From positions 1 through 32,576 of the forward strand of contig CAJJNP010000014.1 of assembly GCA_905193145.1 (NCBI GenBank): 32,576 nt of DNA. Reading direction: 5' to 3'. A program made the position numbers and the translations under genes. The DNA comes from an uncultured Odoribacter sp. Its GTDB lineage: Bacteria; Bacteroidota; Bacteroidia; Bacteroidales; Marinifilaceae. Shown here one piece after another: positions 1-8,552 of the stretch (positions are counted from its first letter, which is position 1; every line of letters begins with the position of its first letter). The notes under the pieces were generated by a model. That model ran no database searches. It had not been told where the DNA came from and was given only the letters and a program-made list of their open reading frames with translations.

Positions 1-499
1 CTGACTCCAAAGCTTTCATCGGGCCTTCCGTTGTCAATGAAGGACAGAACGAATAACCTACTATTATACTTCCGCTTGTGCTTGCAACAAACTTAGGTGT
101 CGTGTTTAGCAAATTAGGATATATATAATTCCCATAATAATTATGATTGGAGTTCGTCGTTTTGGGACGCACGCGTCTCTTCCGTTGGACCAGACCATTA
201 GAGCGGAATATCTCATAGCACCACTGGTCACGTCCTATCACCATTTTTTCCTTAAAGTAACGAACACAGCATGCATATAGCTCACACATACCCGCTTGGG
301 GCATTAAAGTTCTTAATTCTTTGCAATACAGAACAATGCTTGTCTTCAAAACATTGGCTTCACACTGTCTGTCCACATGTTTATAGTAACCTTGTCTGGT
401 TATGCCGAAGTAACCACAGAGTCTGTTCAGACCACCGCATTTACGGTTGACCGAGCCTCTCTGTGACAAGGTGTCGATTACTTGGCATCTGAGTTTTTT
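1..499 (-). pseudogene. IS3-family transposase OrfB, internally deleted and cut by the window edge
   Basis: Translating the minus strand in the -1 frame from the A AAA AAC site gives an uninterrupted reading frame down to position 1. It carries the usual OrfB N-terminal features: GYFGITRQGYYKH, then RDQWCYEIFRSNGLVQRKRR, then RVRPKTTNSNHNYYGNY and a YPNLLNTTPKF segment. After TPKFVASTSGS it jumps directly to IIVGYSFCPSLTTEGPMKAL. In IS3 transposases about 30 residues normally separate these blocks, including the W.ADITY motif with the first catalytic Asp and the following YSR. That segment is absent (junction about 70-85), so the enzyme should be inactive even though the frame stays open. The rest of the gene lies outside the window. 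Confidence 0.7.
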
Positions 500-867
500 C
501 GCACGGGGATATGATAGGTCTGCTCTGTCAGATCAATTAGCACCTCGCAGGCTTCATGAAGCATCTTTGTCGTATCCAAATCCCGTTGAAGTTGACGGTT
601 AGACTTGTGTAACGCTTCATTTTCAGCACGAAGCTGAGCGATAAGGGACGCTGAGTCTTCGTCTATCAGCTGTGGATCAATGATGGATTTTTGCATCTTA
701 GGATCTTCTATCTCGTACATTTTCATCCAGCGGGACAATGTACCTAAACTTAATCCATTACGTCGTTCAAATGTTTTCCGACGGTCGGAGCTGGAAAGAT
801 ACTCGCGAATATAAGACTTACTTTCCAATTCTGTAAACTTTCTGTGAGGTTTTCTTTTAATTAACAT
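478..867 (-). CDS. IS3-family transposase OrfA
   Basis: This 129-residue protein is the DNA-binding half of an IS3 transposase. It has a basic N-terminus, then a helix-turn-helix region (roughly residues 15-50, including GLSLGTLSRWMKMY), then a leucine/asparagine-rich coiled coil near residues 75-105 (LIAQLRAENEALHKSNRQLQ) of the kind that drives OrfA multimerisation. The ATG at 867 lies about 40 bases inside the presumed IS terminus, as expected. Near its end the codons CGA AAA AAC contain the heptamer A AAA AAC (493-499, minus strand), the classical -1 ribosomal slippage site used by IS3 elements to make OrfAB. The family call is firm; the exact IS name is not known. Confidence 0.85.
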   Translation of the reverse strand: MLIKRKPHRKFTELESKSYIREYLSSSDRRKTFERRNGLSLGTLSRWMKMYEIEDPKMQKSIIDPQLIDEDSASLIAQLRAENEALHKSNRQLQRDLDTTKMLHEACEVLIDLTEQTYHIPVRKNSDAK

Positions 868-883
868 ACTTTTTTTGATTTAT

Positions 884-906
884 AAAGTGTCAACTTATTC
901 AGTACA
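884..906 (-). repeat. Probable IS terminal sequence
   Basis: On the minus strand the sequence beginning at 906 reads TGTACTGAATAAGTTGACAC, starting with the TG typical of IS3 ends and located about 40 bases upstream of orfA. The matching inverted repeat at the other end is outside the window, so the exact boundary is inferred. The TTGACA within it may act as a promoter element for the transposase. Confidence 0.5.
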
Positions 907-1246
907 CTTATAGTTTTTGTGCAGTGATAATATACTTAATATGTATGGAAAAGTGTTGTTCTTTGTATGGTATAAATGTAGCTTACTATCGTATTCTAAA
1001 TTGTTTGAATACAAAACAATGCTTGTAACAAGATTGGTAAGAAGCTATTTGTTCAGATATATCCCATTGCCTTTTGTGTCCCTTTATTTTTTTATTTTCT
1101 ATCTATATACTGATGGCTTTTGAATATTGTTGTTGCTTTCGATGTAGAAATAACCATCTCCTTATCTATTTCTTTCAGAAGTTACTAAAGTTTTATATAA
1201 TATAGATGATTGGGTACATGGTGTGAAGAATGTAACAGAAGTACTG

Positions 1247-1282
1247 GGGACGTGAATGAACTAAAAAGGGACATAAATGTAC
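1247..1282 (+). promoter_or_regulatory. Imperfect direct repeats, candidate activator site
   Basis: Two 15-base copies fit GGGACRTRAATGWAC (1247-1261 and 1268-1282) and match at 12 of 15 positions. Their starts are 21 bases apart, which is two helical turns, and the second copy ends about 29 bases upstream of the -33 element. Tandem half-sites on one face of the helix upstream of the promoter are what a dimeric activator would need. PUL activators (hybrid two-component systems, AraC-type or SusR-like proteins) are usual in this group, but none is encoded in the window, so the binding protein is unknown. Confidence 0.35.
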
Positions 1283-1310
1283 ACTTGTTTATTAATAGTT
1301 TTTTCGTATA

Positions 1311-1341
1311 TTGTTTATTTGTTTGCACTTCGATAACTTTG
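1311..1341 (+). promoter_or_regulatory. Bacteroidales-type promoter for the first PUL gene
   Basis: TAACTTTG at 1334-1341 is a perfect match to the Bacteroides -7 box TAnnTTTG. A TTG at 1311-1313, with 20 bases between, fits the -33 element. Transcription would start around 1347-1350, giving an AT-rich leader of about 30 bases before the ATG at 1380. Confidence 0.65.
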
Positions 1342-1379
1342 CAATAAAATATTAATCGTTATTTTAAAATTTAATTATT

Positions 1380-4300
1380 ATGAAAACAAAGTTACTATGT
1401 GCAAAGACAGCAATGTTTGCTCTGGCTTGTTTTTCTTCTATTGGTGTTTGGGGCCAAATTAAGATTACAGATGAAAATGGTTTAAAGGCTATTGCTGAGA
1501 ATTTGAATGGTGATTATGTTCTTGAGAACAATATTACTTTATCAAAAGAATGGGAACCTATTGGAACAAACGATTCTCCATTTACGGGTACGATTGATGG
1601 TAAGGGGTTTACAATTTATGGATTAAAGATCAATCGTCCGGAACAAAATTCAGTTGGTTTTATTGGTACTGCTAAAATAGAGGATGTATCTTCTACAAAG
1701 GTAACAGTGAAAAATTTGCGTTTAGTAGGTGTGGAAATTTTTGGGCATCAAGATGTAGGTGCTGTTATTGGTAATTCATATGGTGCTAAAGTGAGTGAAT
1801 GCTATACATCTGGGCTTGTTTATGGTTGGGATCACACTGGTGGTATTATTGGGGGGACTAAAAAGGTTGATGATGACGATAATATTATGACACAGGTTTC
1901 GAATTGTTATTCCAATGCAGCTGTGGTTAGTTCCAGTTATCAAGCGGGTGGTATTATCGGTGCAAGTATAAATTCAGTAGTCGATCGTTGTTATTTTAGT
2001 GGTGTTGCTGTGTGTCCCGAAGGACGTTCTGGAGGTATTGTAGCTCTTAATGACGGTAATAGTTTGACTATTACTAATTGTGTAACATTATCTTCTTATA
2101 TAAAGGCTGGTAGTGGAGATGCTGGTGGTGCAAATGCTATTTTAGGTGCGGATAATCCCGCGGAAGACAGTAATGCTGTTAGTACAATCAGTAATAGTTA
2201 TTCATGGAGCGGTTTGAAATTGTATGAAAATAATGTAGAAATAGCACGTTCTAACAATGCAAATGATTCTTATGATGGAGGATATCTTGATTTGGATGAA
2301 TTGAAAACTGCACAATTTTGGCTTGGTGACGTTAACTTTGATGCTGGTATATGGACAATGGTAGAAAATACATATCCATCATTATCTAATGTTCAGGTTC
2401 CATTAGAGAATTATATCTACATACCTTCTTTCCCGGAGAGATGTTTGCCTGGTAAAACTTTTAATGCAGAAGCCATACCAGCTTCTGGTAGAACTATTAC
2501 TTATACCAGCTCTAATCCCGAAATTGCCACAATCGATAGTAAGGGTAAAGTTTCTTTCTTGAAAGATGGTAAAACTACTTTGACTTTTGTAGACCAGGGT
2601 GATAATTATGTAAAAGGTTGCACAAAAACTTATGAGTTAGAGGTGAAAGGTGTTGCTTACACCATTATGGATGAGGAAGACTTGAGATGTGTTAAGTATG
2701 ATTTGGCAGGTGATTTTAAGTTAGGTGCTGATATTTATTTGACAAAAGATTGGGAATTGATGGATGTTTTTACCGGTACATTAGATGGCCAGGGATATAC
2801 AATCCATAATTTACGTTATATAAACGAAGAACAGGGGCGTGTAGGTCTGTTTGGTGAGGCAACGGGAGCTACTATAAAAAGAGTAGGTATTGCAGGTGCT
2901 TATCTTAATGGTAATGAAGATGTAGGTGCTATTGTTGGTTATGCAAATGGCTGTAATATCTCAGAATGTTTTGTAGATCAGGCTTCCTATATTGCAGGTC
3001 GTGACCATATTGGTTCAATTGTAGGTAAGGTAGAGAAAATGGAGGTAGAAGAAGAAGGTTCTGCTGAAAAAGTAATAACCGGAACTACGGTAAGTGACTG
3101 TTACTCTATGGCTAAAGTTTATTCGAGAGAATATCAGGCTGGTGGCGTTGTAGGAGTTGTGAATTACGGTACGGTAGAAAGATGTTATTTCTCAGGAAAT
3201 ATTCGGGCAACGAAAGGACGTGCCGGTGGTATTTTCTCTTTGGTTGATGCGGATGGTAAAGTATTTGTAGAGAATAATGTTTGTCTTGCCAGTGGTATTT
3301 ATTGTAGTGAAGCTACATATTGTATTGGTGAGAACGGTCGTACATCAACTGCTACATTAACCAATAATTATGTTGATCACTATGCTTCTTATAAAGGAAC
3401 GGATTTGTCATCTTCTGCTCCTTCCGATGTTTATGATAACGCTAGTAATAATGGTGAAAAATTAGAATCTGACGAAGTACTTTCTTCTGAATGGTACAAG
3501 GAGACGTTAGGCTGGGACTTTGATAATATATGGACCTTTATTGAAGGTGGTGAAGGTAATATGTATCCGATATTGAAATGTCAACAGTCCAAAGTTTTGA
3601 CTCCTGTTATTTATGGTATACCTGAGCCGGCATTTTTAATTCAATTGGCTGACGGGAGTTCTTCTGAAAGTTTGAATTTAGAGAGAATTAAATCTACGTG
3701 TGGGCAGAAGTTGATTTTTAAAATTACAAAAGGTGAGGAATATATTTATATTGACGGTACTATCGTAGATTTTAGTGGTGCGAAAGAGGTTGACGGTGAA
3801 ACGGTAGCTACTATATCTATAGCTCCAGAGGTTGAAATTACGGGTTTGAAACCGTTTGAAACTACTGCTTTTGATATTAATATGGTTGGGCAATCTCATG
3901 TTTTTCCTATTAACAATGTTGCAGATTTACTTGATGTCAACAATAAGTTGTTCGCAAGTTTTTGTTTGATGAATGATATTGATATGACAGGAGTTGAATT
4001 CGAAGGTTTCGGTTCTTTAGAATCGCCTTTCACCGGTAGCTTTGACGGTAATGGACATACTATTAAAAATCCGGTGGTTATTACCAATGATGATAATACT
4101 AAAGGATTCTTTAATGCAACTAAGGGGGCTAAAATAAAGAATTTGGGGATTTCTAATTTCTCTTTCAGTGGTTCTCAAGCCAATGGTAATAAGAGTACGG
4201 ATTTAGGTGGTTTTGCCGGTTCTGCTAAAGAAACAACTTTTGATCAGTGTTATTTGACTGGTAAAGTTGTGGGACGTGACCATGTCGGTGGGTTTGTTGG

Positions 4301-5141
4301 TGGTAATTGTAGTAATGTTACTATTACTAATTCATTTGTAAATGCAGAAGTTTTTGCTTATAGCCAAGCCGGAGGTTTCTTTGGTGTTGCTGCAGGTAAT
4401 GTAACAATGAAAAATTGTTATTTTGCCGGTAGTGTGAAATTGAATCCTTCTCACAGTTATGGCTGGGTTGGTGGATTTGTCGGTTTGGTTGACGCCGATT
4501 GTACAGTTACAATTGAAGATTGTGTTTCAATTGGTAATCTGCAGGGAAGTGTTGCATCAGGCTCATTTATTGGCGCCAATGGAGGCGATCAGAAGAATAA
4601 CCCGCGTGGTATAATAAACTTTACAGGAAATGTATTTAATTTTGATGCTGAAAGATTCTTGATGGATGGTAAAATATCTGAGAACGATTGGGAAAGTCAA
4701 GGTTATGTTACTAAAGAAGGTGGTGTGGTAGAAAGTCCGATAGAGCATTACGCTACTCCTGTGGAGGATAATGAATTCTTGACACAAATTCCTTATAATG
4801 ATGCAAAATTCGATTTTGAAAATATCTGGACGATTGACGAAGAAGTAAGTTATCCTACATTAAAGAATGTAGCATATATTCCTGCTCCCCCCGTTGGTAT
4901 TGAACAAGTTGTCGATCAGAATGAGAATACATATATTGTGTATACTTCAGATAATGCTATTTTTGTTTCTGGTATGAAAAATACTGCTAAGATAGCTCTA
5001 TATAATATTAACGGACAATTAGTTTCCAATGTTATTACTTCAGGAGAAAATATAGAACTCCCAATCATGGGAAAAGGATTCTATATTGTTCGTATTGTGG
5101 AAGACGAAATGACTACAACTGTAAAAGTTGTTGTTAAATAA
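1380..5141 (+). CDS. Secreted GLUG-repeat beta-helix protein with C-terminal sorting tail
   Basis: The 1253-residue product has a signal peptide (residues 1-25, cut probable after VWG) and three large homologous modules at about 26-345, 425-745 and 841-1165. Each module starts with a xGDYxLxNDIxL-like strand, continues with FTGTxDGxGxTI and xxxIKNLGI, then has several GLUG-type motifs (GAxIGxxxG..xxxCY), and ends in a WxxxxxxYPxL segment. GLUG motifs are known from cell-surface, protease and adhesin proteins and probably form a right-handed beta helix. An Ig-like (Big_2-type) linker follows module 1 (about 345-424) and another linker follows module 2. The last ~80 residues (1172-1253) resemble a type IX secretion type A sorting domain, ending GKGFYIVRI...VKVVVK. 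No catalytic motif is visible; a glycan-binding, adhesin or scaffold role is inferred from context. It has its own promoter and a terminator-like hairpin after the stop. Confidence 0.8.
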   Translation: MKTKLLCAKTAMFALACFSSIGVWGQIKITDENGLKAIAENLNGDYVLENNITLSKEWEPIGTNDSPFTGTIDGKGFTIYGLKINRPEQNSVGFIGTAKIEDVSSTKVTVKNLRLVGVEIFGHQDVGAVIGNSYGAKVSECYTSGLVYGWDHTGGIIGGTKKVDDDDNIMTQVSNCYSNAAVVSSSYQAGGIIGASINSVVDRCYFSGVAVCPEGRSGGIVALNDGNSLTITNCVTLSSYIKAGSGDAGGANAILGADNPAEDSNAVSTISNSYSWSGLKLYENNVEIARSNNANDSYDGGYLDLDELKTAQFWLGDVNFDAGIWTMVENTYPSLSNVQVPLENYIYIPSFPERCLPGKTFNAEAIPASGRTITYTSSNPEIATIDSKGKVSFLKDGKTTLTFVDQGDNYVKGCTKTYELEVKGVAYTIMDEEDLRCVKYDLAGDFKLGADIYLTKDWELMDVFTGTLDGQGYTIHNLRYINEEQGRVGLFGEATGATIKRVGIAGAYLNGNEDVGAIVGYANGCNISECFVDQASYIAGRDHIGSIVGKVEKMEVEEEGSAEKVITGTTVSDCYSMAKVYSREYQAGGVVGVVNYGTVERCYFSGNIRATKGRAGGIFSLVDADGKVFVENNVCLASGIYCSEATYCIGENGRTSTATLTNNYVDHYASYKGTDLSSSAPSDVYDNASNNGEKLESDEVLSSEWYKETLGWDFDNIWTFIEGGEGNMYPILKCQQSKVLTPVIYGIPEPAFLIQLADGSSSESLNLERIKSTCGQKLIFKITKGEEYIYIDGTIVDFSGAKEVDGETVATISIAPEVEITGLKPFETTAFDINMVGQSHVFPINNVADLLDVNNKLFASFCLMNDIDMTGVEFEGFGSLESPFTGSFDGNGHTIKNPVVITNDDNTKGFFNATKGAKIKNLGISNFSFSGSQANGNKSTDLGGFAGSAKETTFDQCYLTGKVVGRDHVGGFVGGNCSNVTITNSFVNAEVFAYSQAGGFFGVAAGNVTMKNCYFAGSVKLNPSHSYGWVGGFVGLVDADCTVTIEDCVSIGNLQGSVASGSFIGANGGDQKNNPRGIINFTGNVFNFDAERFLMDGKISENDWESQGYVTKEGGVVESPIEHYATPVEDNEFLTQIPYNDAKFDFENIWTIDEEVSYPTLKNVAYIPAPPVGIEQVVDQNENTYIVYTSDNAIFVSGMKNTAKIALYNINGQLVSNVITSGENIELPIMGKGFYIVRIVEDEMTTTVKVVVK

Positions 5142-5170
5142 TGAACTGGTAATTTTTATATTGCAAGAAG

Positions 5171-5199
5171 TATGGCGGCAGAAGAATACTGCCGCCATA
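5171..5199 (+). terminator. Intrinsic terminator-like hairpin after the GLUG gene
   Basis: The arms TATGGCGGCAG (5171-5181) and CTGCCGCCATA (5189-5199) pair perfectly over 11 bases around a 7-base loop. The stem is GC-rich in an AT-rich context. The following bases are only weakly U-rich (TTTT at 5210-5213), so termination may be partial. It separates the GLUG gene from susC. Confidence 0.6.
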
Positions 5200-5218
5200 A
5201 ACTTTCGCATTTTAAAAA

Positions 5219-5237
5219 AACTTTGTTGACTAAAGTT
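5219..5237 (+). promoter_or_regulatory. Short inverted repeat upstream of susC
   Basis: AACTTT (5219-5224) and AAAGTT (5232-5237) form a 6-base palindrome around GTTGACT, about 115 bases upstream of the susC start. It could be an operator or part of the susC promoter region, but no clear TAnnTTTG box was found between 5200 and 5353. The evidence is weak. Confidence 0.2.
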
Positions 5238-5353
5238 GAAAAACATGATACTCCTCTTTTGTATAGATTGTTAGTACTTCTCAGTTTTCAATAATAAGAT
5301 AAATTGATCTCATTTAGGAAAAATAAACTTCAAATAGATTTAGTAAAAAACTT

Positions 5354-8300
5354 ATGAATTCAAATGGATTTATTGCATTAGGAAGAGGAATTATGTGCCT
5401 TTTCTTATTAACTGTCTCACTGATGGTGCAGGCGGCAAATCCTGTAAAAGTAACCGGGCGTGTGACGGATACAACAGGTGAACTAATGATTGGCGTAACC
5501 ATTCAGGAAAAGGGTACCTCTAATGGAACTATCACAGATATGAATGGTACATATAATCTTACACTAACAACAAAAGATCCGATATTGGTGGTCAGTTATA
5601 TTGGTTATCAAACTCAGGAAAAGAAAGTAAATGGAACGGTACTCGATATTACTTTGCAAGATGATGTAACAACGTTGGACGAGGTGCAAGTTGTTGGCTA
5701 CGGTACCATGCGTAAAGTCTCAGTTGTAGGTGCTCAATCGACCTTAAAAATGGAACATATTAAGGCACCAGTAGCAAATATGAGTTCTATTTTAGCCGGT
5801 CGTATTTCTGGTTTGGTTGCTGTACAACGTACGGGTGTTCCTGGTCAGGATGATTCCGATATTTGGATTCGTGGTATCTCTTCCATGACGAATACAAATA
5901 AAGGGCCATTGATATTAGTGGATGGCATTGAACGTGATTTCAAACAGTTGGATCCGGAAGATATTGAATCGGTTACAGTTTTGAAAGATGCGGCTTCTAC
6001 AGCTGTTTATGGAGTACGTGGTGGTAATGGTGTTATTCTTATTACGACTAAACCAGGAATAGTAAGTGAGCCTAAATTTTCAGTTGATTATTATGAAGGT
6101 TTTACTCGTTTGACACGCATTCCGGATTTGGTAGACGGTTATGAATATATGGATGCAGTAAATGAAGCCTATAATAATACATATGGTGCTCCTTATTATT
6201 CACAACAGTATATTGAAAATACTAAAATGGCAAATGGTTTGATTCCTAATACAAGCAATGATCGTACTGTTAATAAATATCTTTATCCGAATGTCGATTG
6301 GATGAAAGAACTTTATAAGAATTTCGGACGTAATCGTCGTGCAAACTTGAATGTTCGTGGTGGAGCTCCTAATGCTTCTTATTATATTTCACTTTCTTAT
6401 TATGATGAATCCGGTTTGACAAAAACGGATCCTAAACAGCCATACAGTACAGAAATTTCTTATAACCGTTACAACTTTTTAACTAATATCAATTTAAAAG
6501 CTACTAAAAAAACAACAATGGATGTTGGCGTGAATGGTTGGTTTTCAAGTGGGAATTATCCTGCCGTTGATTTAAATGATATTTTCTCGAAAGCGATGAT
6601 GATTAATCCGGTAATTTATCCGGTAGAGTATCCAGATGGGAGTAATCCAGGTTTTAGTCAGTATCAACGTGAATTTGATAGTCCCTATGTGACATTAACC
6701 CGCAGAGGTTACAAAACAGAATATAAGACACAGATTAATTCTAATCTGAAAGTAACACAGGATCTTGATTTCTGGGATTGGAGTAAGGGTTTTACGGCTC
6801 ACGCACTGATTGCATTCGACGTTCGGGCGAATCAGCAATTAAATTATAAGGTTGATGACAGTACCTGGAAGCCAGCTGGAAGAAAAAATGGTGATGTTTG
6901 GGTAGATGACGGTAATCTCTTTGATGAAGCAGGTAATTTAATTTTGCAAGAAGAGTATAAAGGTAATTCAACTGTTAATTTTGAAAGAGACAAACAAGTT
7001 TATCGTACATTTTATGCAGAGGCCGCTTTAAATTATAAGAGATTATTTGGCGGTGTACATAATGTAAGCGGACTTTTGTTATTTAATATGCGGGACTATC
7101 GCGATGCAAATGGAGATAATTTGATAAATTCATTACCTTATAAACAAATGAGTCTTTCTTCCCGTGTCACTTATTCATATAATGATCGCTATTTTATAGA
7201 GGGTAACGTTGGATATACCGGTTCTGAAAACTTCTCTCCTGGACATCGTTTTGGAGTTTTCCCTGCTATGGCTGTTGGTTGGGTACCTTCAAATGAGAAA
7301 TTCTGGGCATCTGTTGCTCCGTATATTTCTTTCTTGAAATTTCGTTATTCACATGGATTGGTCGGTAGTGATAGTTTAGGCGATACCCGTTTTGGTTTTG
7401 AAACTGAAATAACAAGTAAAAATGGATATAGTAATTCTTGGGCACAAGGTGGTATTGGCATTAATAAATATGGTTACCAAGCTCGTTGGTGTACTATTTT
7501 GAAACAGGATTTAGGTATTGAAATCAACTTCTTGAATAATGACTTAGCTTTTGTTTTTGATCTGTTTAAAGAGCACCGTGATAAGATTTTTGTATCGCGT
7601 AATAATTTGCCGCTCTATGCCGGTTTTGCCGTAAGTGCTTCCGGTAATGTTGGTATAGTGGAGAATAAAGGATTTGAAGCTTCATTTGAATATAATCATC
7701 AATTTGGTAAAGACTGGACGGTTTCTCTTCGTGGAAACTTTACAATGAATGAAGATGAAATTATTGAAAATGCAGAGCCTGCTCCAGCTTATCCATGGTT
7801 GGAGAAAAGAGGTACTAATGTACTTGCGAGATTTGGATATATAGCTGAAGGATTGTATGAAAGCGAGGAAGAAATTAAGGAAAGAAACATCACCCAATTT
7901 GGAGAAACTTATCCGGGCCAATTGGTTAAACCAGGTGACATTAAGTATAAGGACTTGAATGGTGACGGTCATATTGATGAATATGATATGTGCAAAATTG
8001 GCCGTGGAGATGTTCCTAAATATTATTATGGATTTGGTGGTGATTTTCGTTATAAAAATATTGGTGTTGGTATTTTATTTCAGGGAACTGCCGGAGCTGA
8101 TCGGGTAATGGAAGGGTCTGGTATACGTCCATTTACCAGTTCTACCGGAGGTGGAACCTTGTATGCTAATATCACCGATCGTTGGAGTAAAGACGATCCT
8201 TCTAATGACAATGTATTTTATCCACGATTGGCATGGTCTTCTGCTGATCCTTCAAATATAAATAACTTTCAGACAAGTACATGGTGGCAGAAAGATATGA

Positions 8301-8515
8301 GTTTCTTACGCTTAAAACAATTTACCGTTTCTTATTATTTTCCTAAAGCGTGGACAAAGAAAAGTTTCTTAAGTGGTGGTCGGTTCTATATAATGGGATC
8401 TAATGTTCTTACTTTCAGTAAATTTAAGTTGTGGGATCCTGAGTTGAATACGAATAATGGTATTTCTTATCCTAATGTTTCTTCGTATACGATAGGTGTA
8501 GCTATTAACCTTTAA
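5354..8515 (+). CDS. SusC/RagA-family TonB-dependent outer-membrane transporter
   Basis: This 1053-residue protein is the beta-barrel half of a SusCD glycan importer. After a signal peptide ending near MVQAANP (about residue 28), a CarboxypepD_reg-like domain covers about 30-105 (VTGRVTDTTGELMIGVTI, VVSYIGYQTQE). The family signature LDEVQVVGYG is at residues 108-117. A plug domain follows (about 120-235, with VLKDAASTAVYGVRGGNGVI), then the 22-strand barrel to the C-terminus (YTIGVAINL). Length and domain order are normal for the family. The ATG at 5354 was chosen because it gives a complete signal peptide; a later Met in the same hydrophobic segment would remove the basic region. The partner SusD gene starts 37 bases downstream, so the two are probably cotranscribed. 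Substrate specificity cannot be read from sequence. Confidence 0.95.
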   Translation: MNSNGFIALGRGIMCLFLLTVSLMVQAANPVKVTGRVTDTTGELMIGVTIQEKGTSNGTITDMNGTYNLTLTTKDPILVVSYIGYQTQEKKVNGTVLDITLQDDVTTLDEVQVVGYGTMRKVSVVGAQSTLKMEHIKAPVANMSSILAGRISGLVAVQRTGVPGQDDSDIWIRGISSMTNTNKGPLILVDGIERDFKQLDPEDIESVTVLKDAASTAVYGVRGGNGVILITTKPGIVSEPKFSVDYYEGFTRLTRIPDLVDGYEYMDAVNEAYNNTYGAPYYSQQYIENTKMANGLIPNTSNDRTVNKYLYPNVDWMKELYKNFGRNRRANLNVRGGAPNASYYISLSYYDESGLTKTDPKQPYSTEISYNRYNFLTNINLKATKKTTMDVGVNGWFSSGNYPAVDLNDIFSKAMMINPVIYPVEYPDGSNPGFSQYQREFDSPYVTLTRRGYKTEYKTQINSNLKVTQDLDFWDWSKGFTAHALIAFDVRANQQLNYKVDDSTWKPAGRKNGDVWVDDGNLFDEAGNLILQEEYKGNSTVNFERDKQVYRTFYAEAALNYKRLFGGVHNVSGLLLFNMRDYRDANGDNLINSLPYKQMSLSSRVTYSYNDRYFIEGNVGYTGSENFSPGHRFGVFPAMAVGWVPSNEKFWASVAPYISFLKFRYSHGLVGSDSLGDTRFGFETEITSKNGYSNSWAQGGIGINKYGYQARWCTILKQDLGIEINFLNNDLAFVFDLFKEHRDKIFVSRNNLPLYAGFAVSASGNVGIVENKGFEASFEYNHQFGKDWTVSLRGNFTMNEDEIIENAEPAPAYPWLEKRGTNVLARFGYIAEGLYESEEEIKERNITQFGETYPGQLVKPGDIKYKDLNGDGHIDEYDMCKIGRGDVPKYYYGFGGDFRYKNIGVGILFQGTAGADRVMEGSGIRPFTSSTGGGTLYANITDRWSKDDPSNDNVFYPRLAWSSADPSNINNFQTSTWWQKDMSFLRLKQFTVSYYFPKAWTKKSFLSGGRFYIMGSNVLTFSKFKLWDPELNTNNGISYPNVSSYTIGVAINL

Positions 8516-8552
8516 GAGAAATGTATATTTTAATTATTTTTTTATTTAGATT

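Larger units (their letters stand above)
1..906 (-). mobile_element. IS3-family insertion sequence, partial (cut by window edge)
   Basis: The minus strand holds an orfA-type helix-turn-helix/coiled-coil protein followed, in the -1 frame, by an orfB-type transposase, which is the IS3 layout. A probable terminus lies near 906: read on the minus strand the element would begin TGTACTGAATAAGTTGACAC, and IS3 ends normally start with TG. The other end is outside the window. The orfB part lacks a catalytic segment, so the copy is probably inactive. It marks the left boundary of the glycan locus. Confidence 0.8.
907..1379. other. Intergenic region between the IS and the first PUL gene
   Basis: This stretch of about 470 bases is AT-rich and holds no convincing gene. 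The longest plus-strand open frame (917-1123) encodes a low-complexity aromatic/hydrophobic peptide with no recognisable family. The useful content is at the right-hand side: two imperfect direct repeats at 1247-1282 and a promoter at 1311-1341. Confidence 0.7.

Noticed and set aside
917..1123. 68-residue plus-strand open frame after the IS
   Set aside because: Low-complexity aromatic/hydrophobic peptide in AT-rich DNA, with no family motif, signal peptide pattern or ribosome-binding context.
1700..4560. Periodic short repeats, considered as CRISPR or DNA tandem repeats
   Set aside because: The periodicity is at the protein level (GLUG motifs) and varies in spacing and sequence; there are no identical repeats with uniform spacers.
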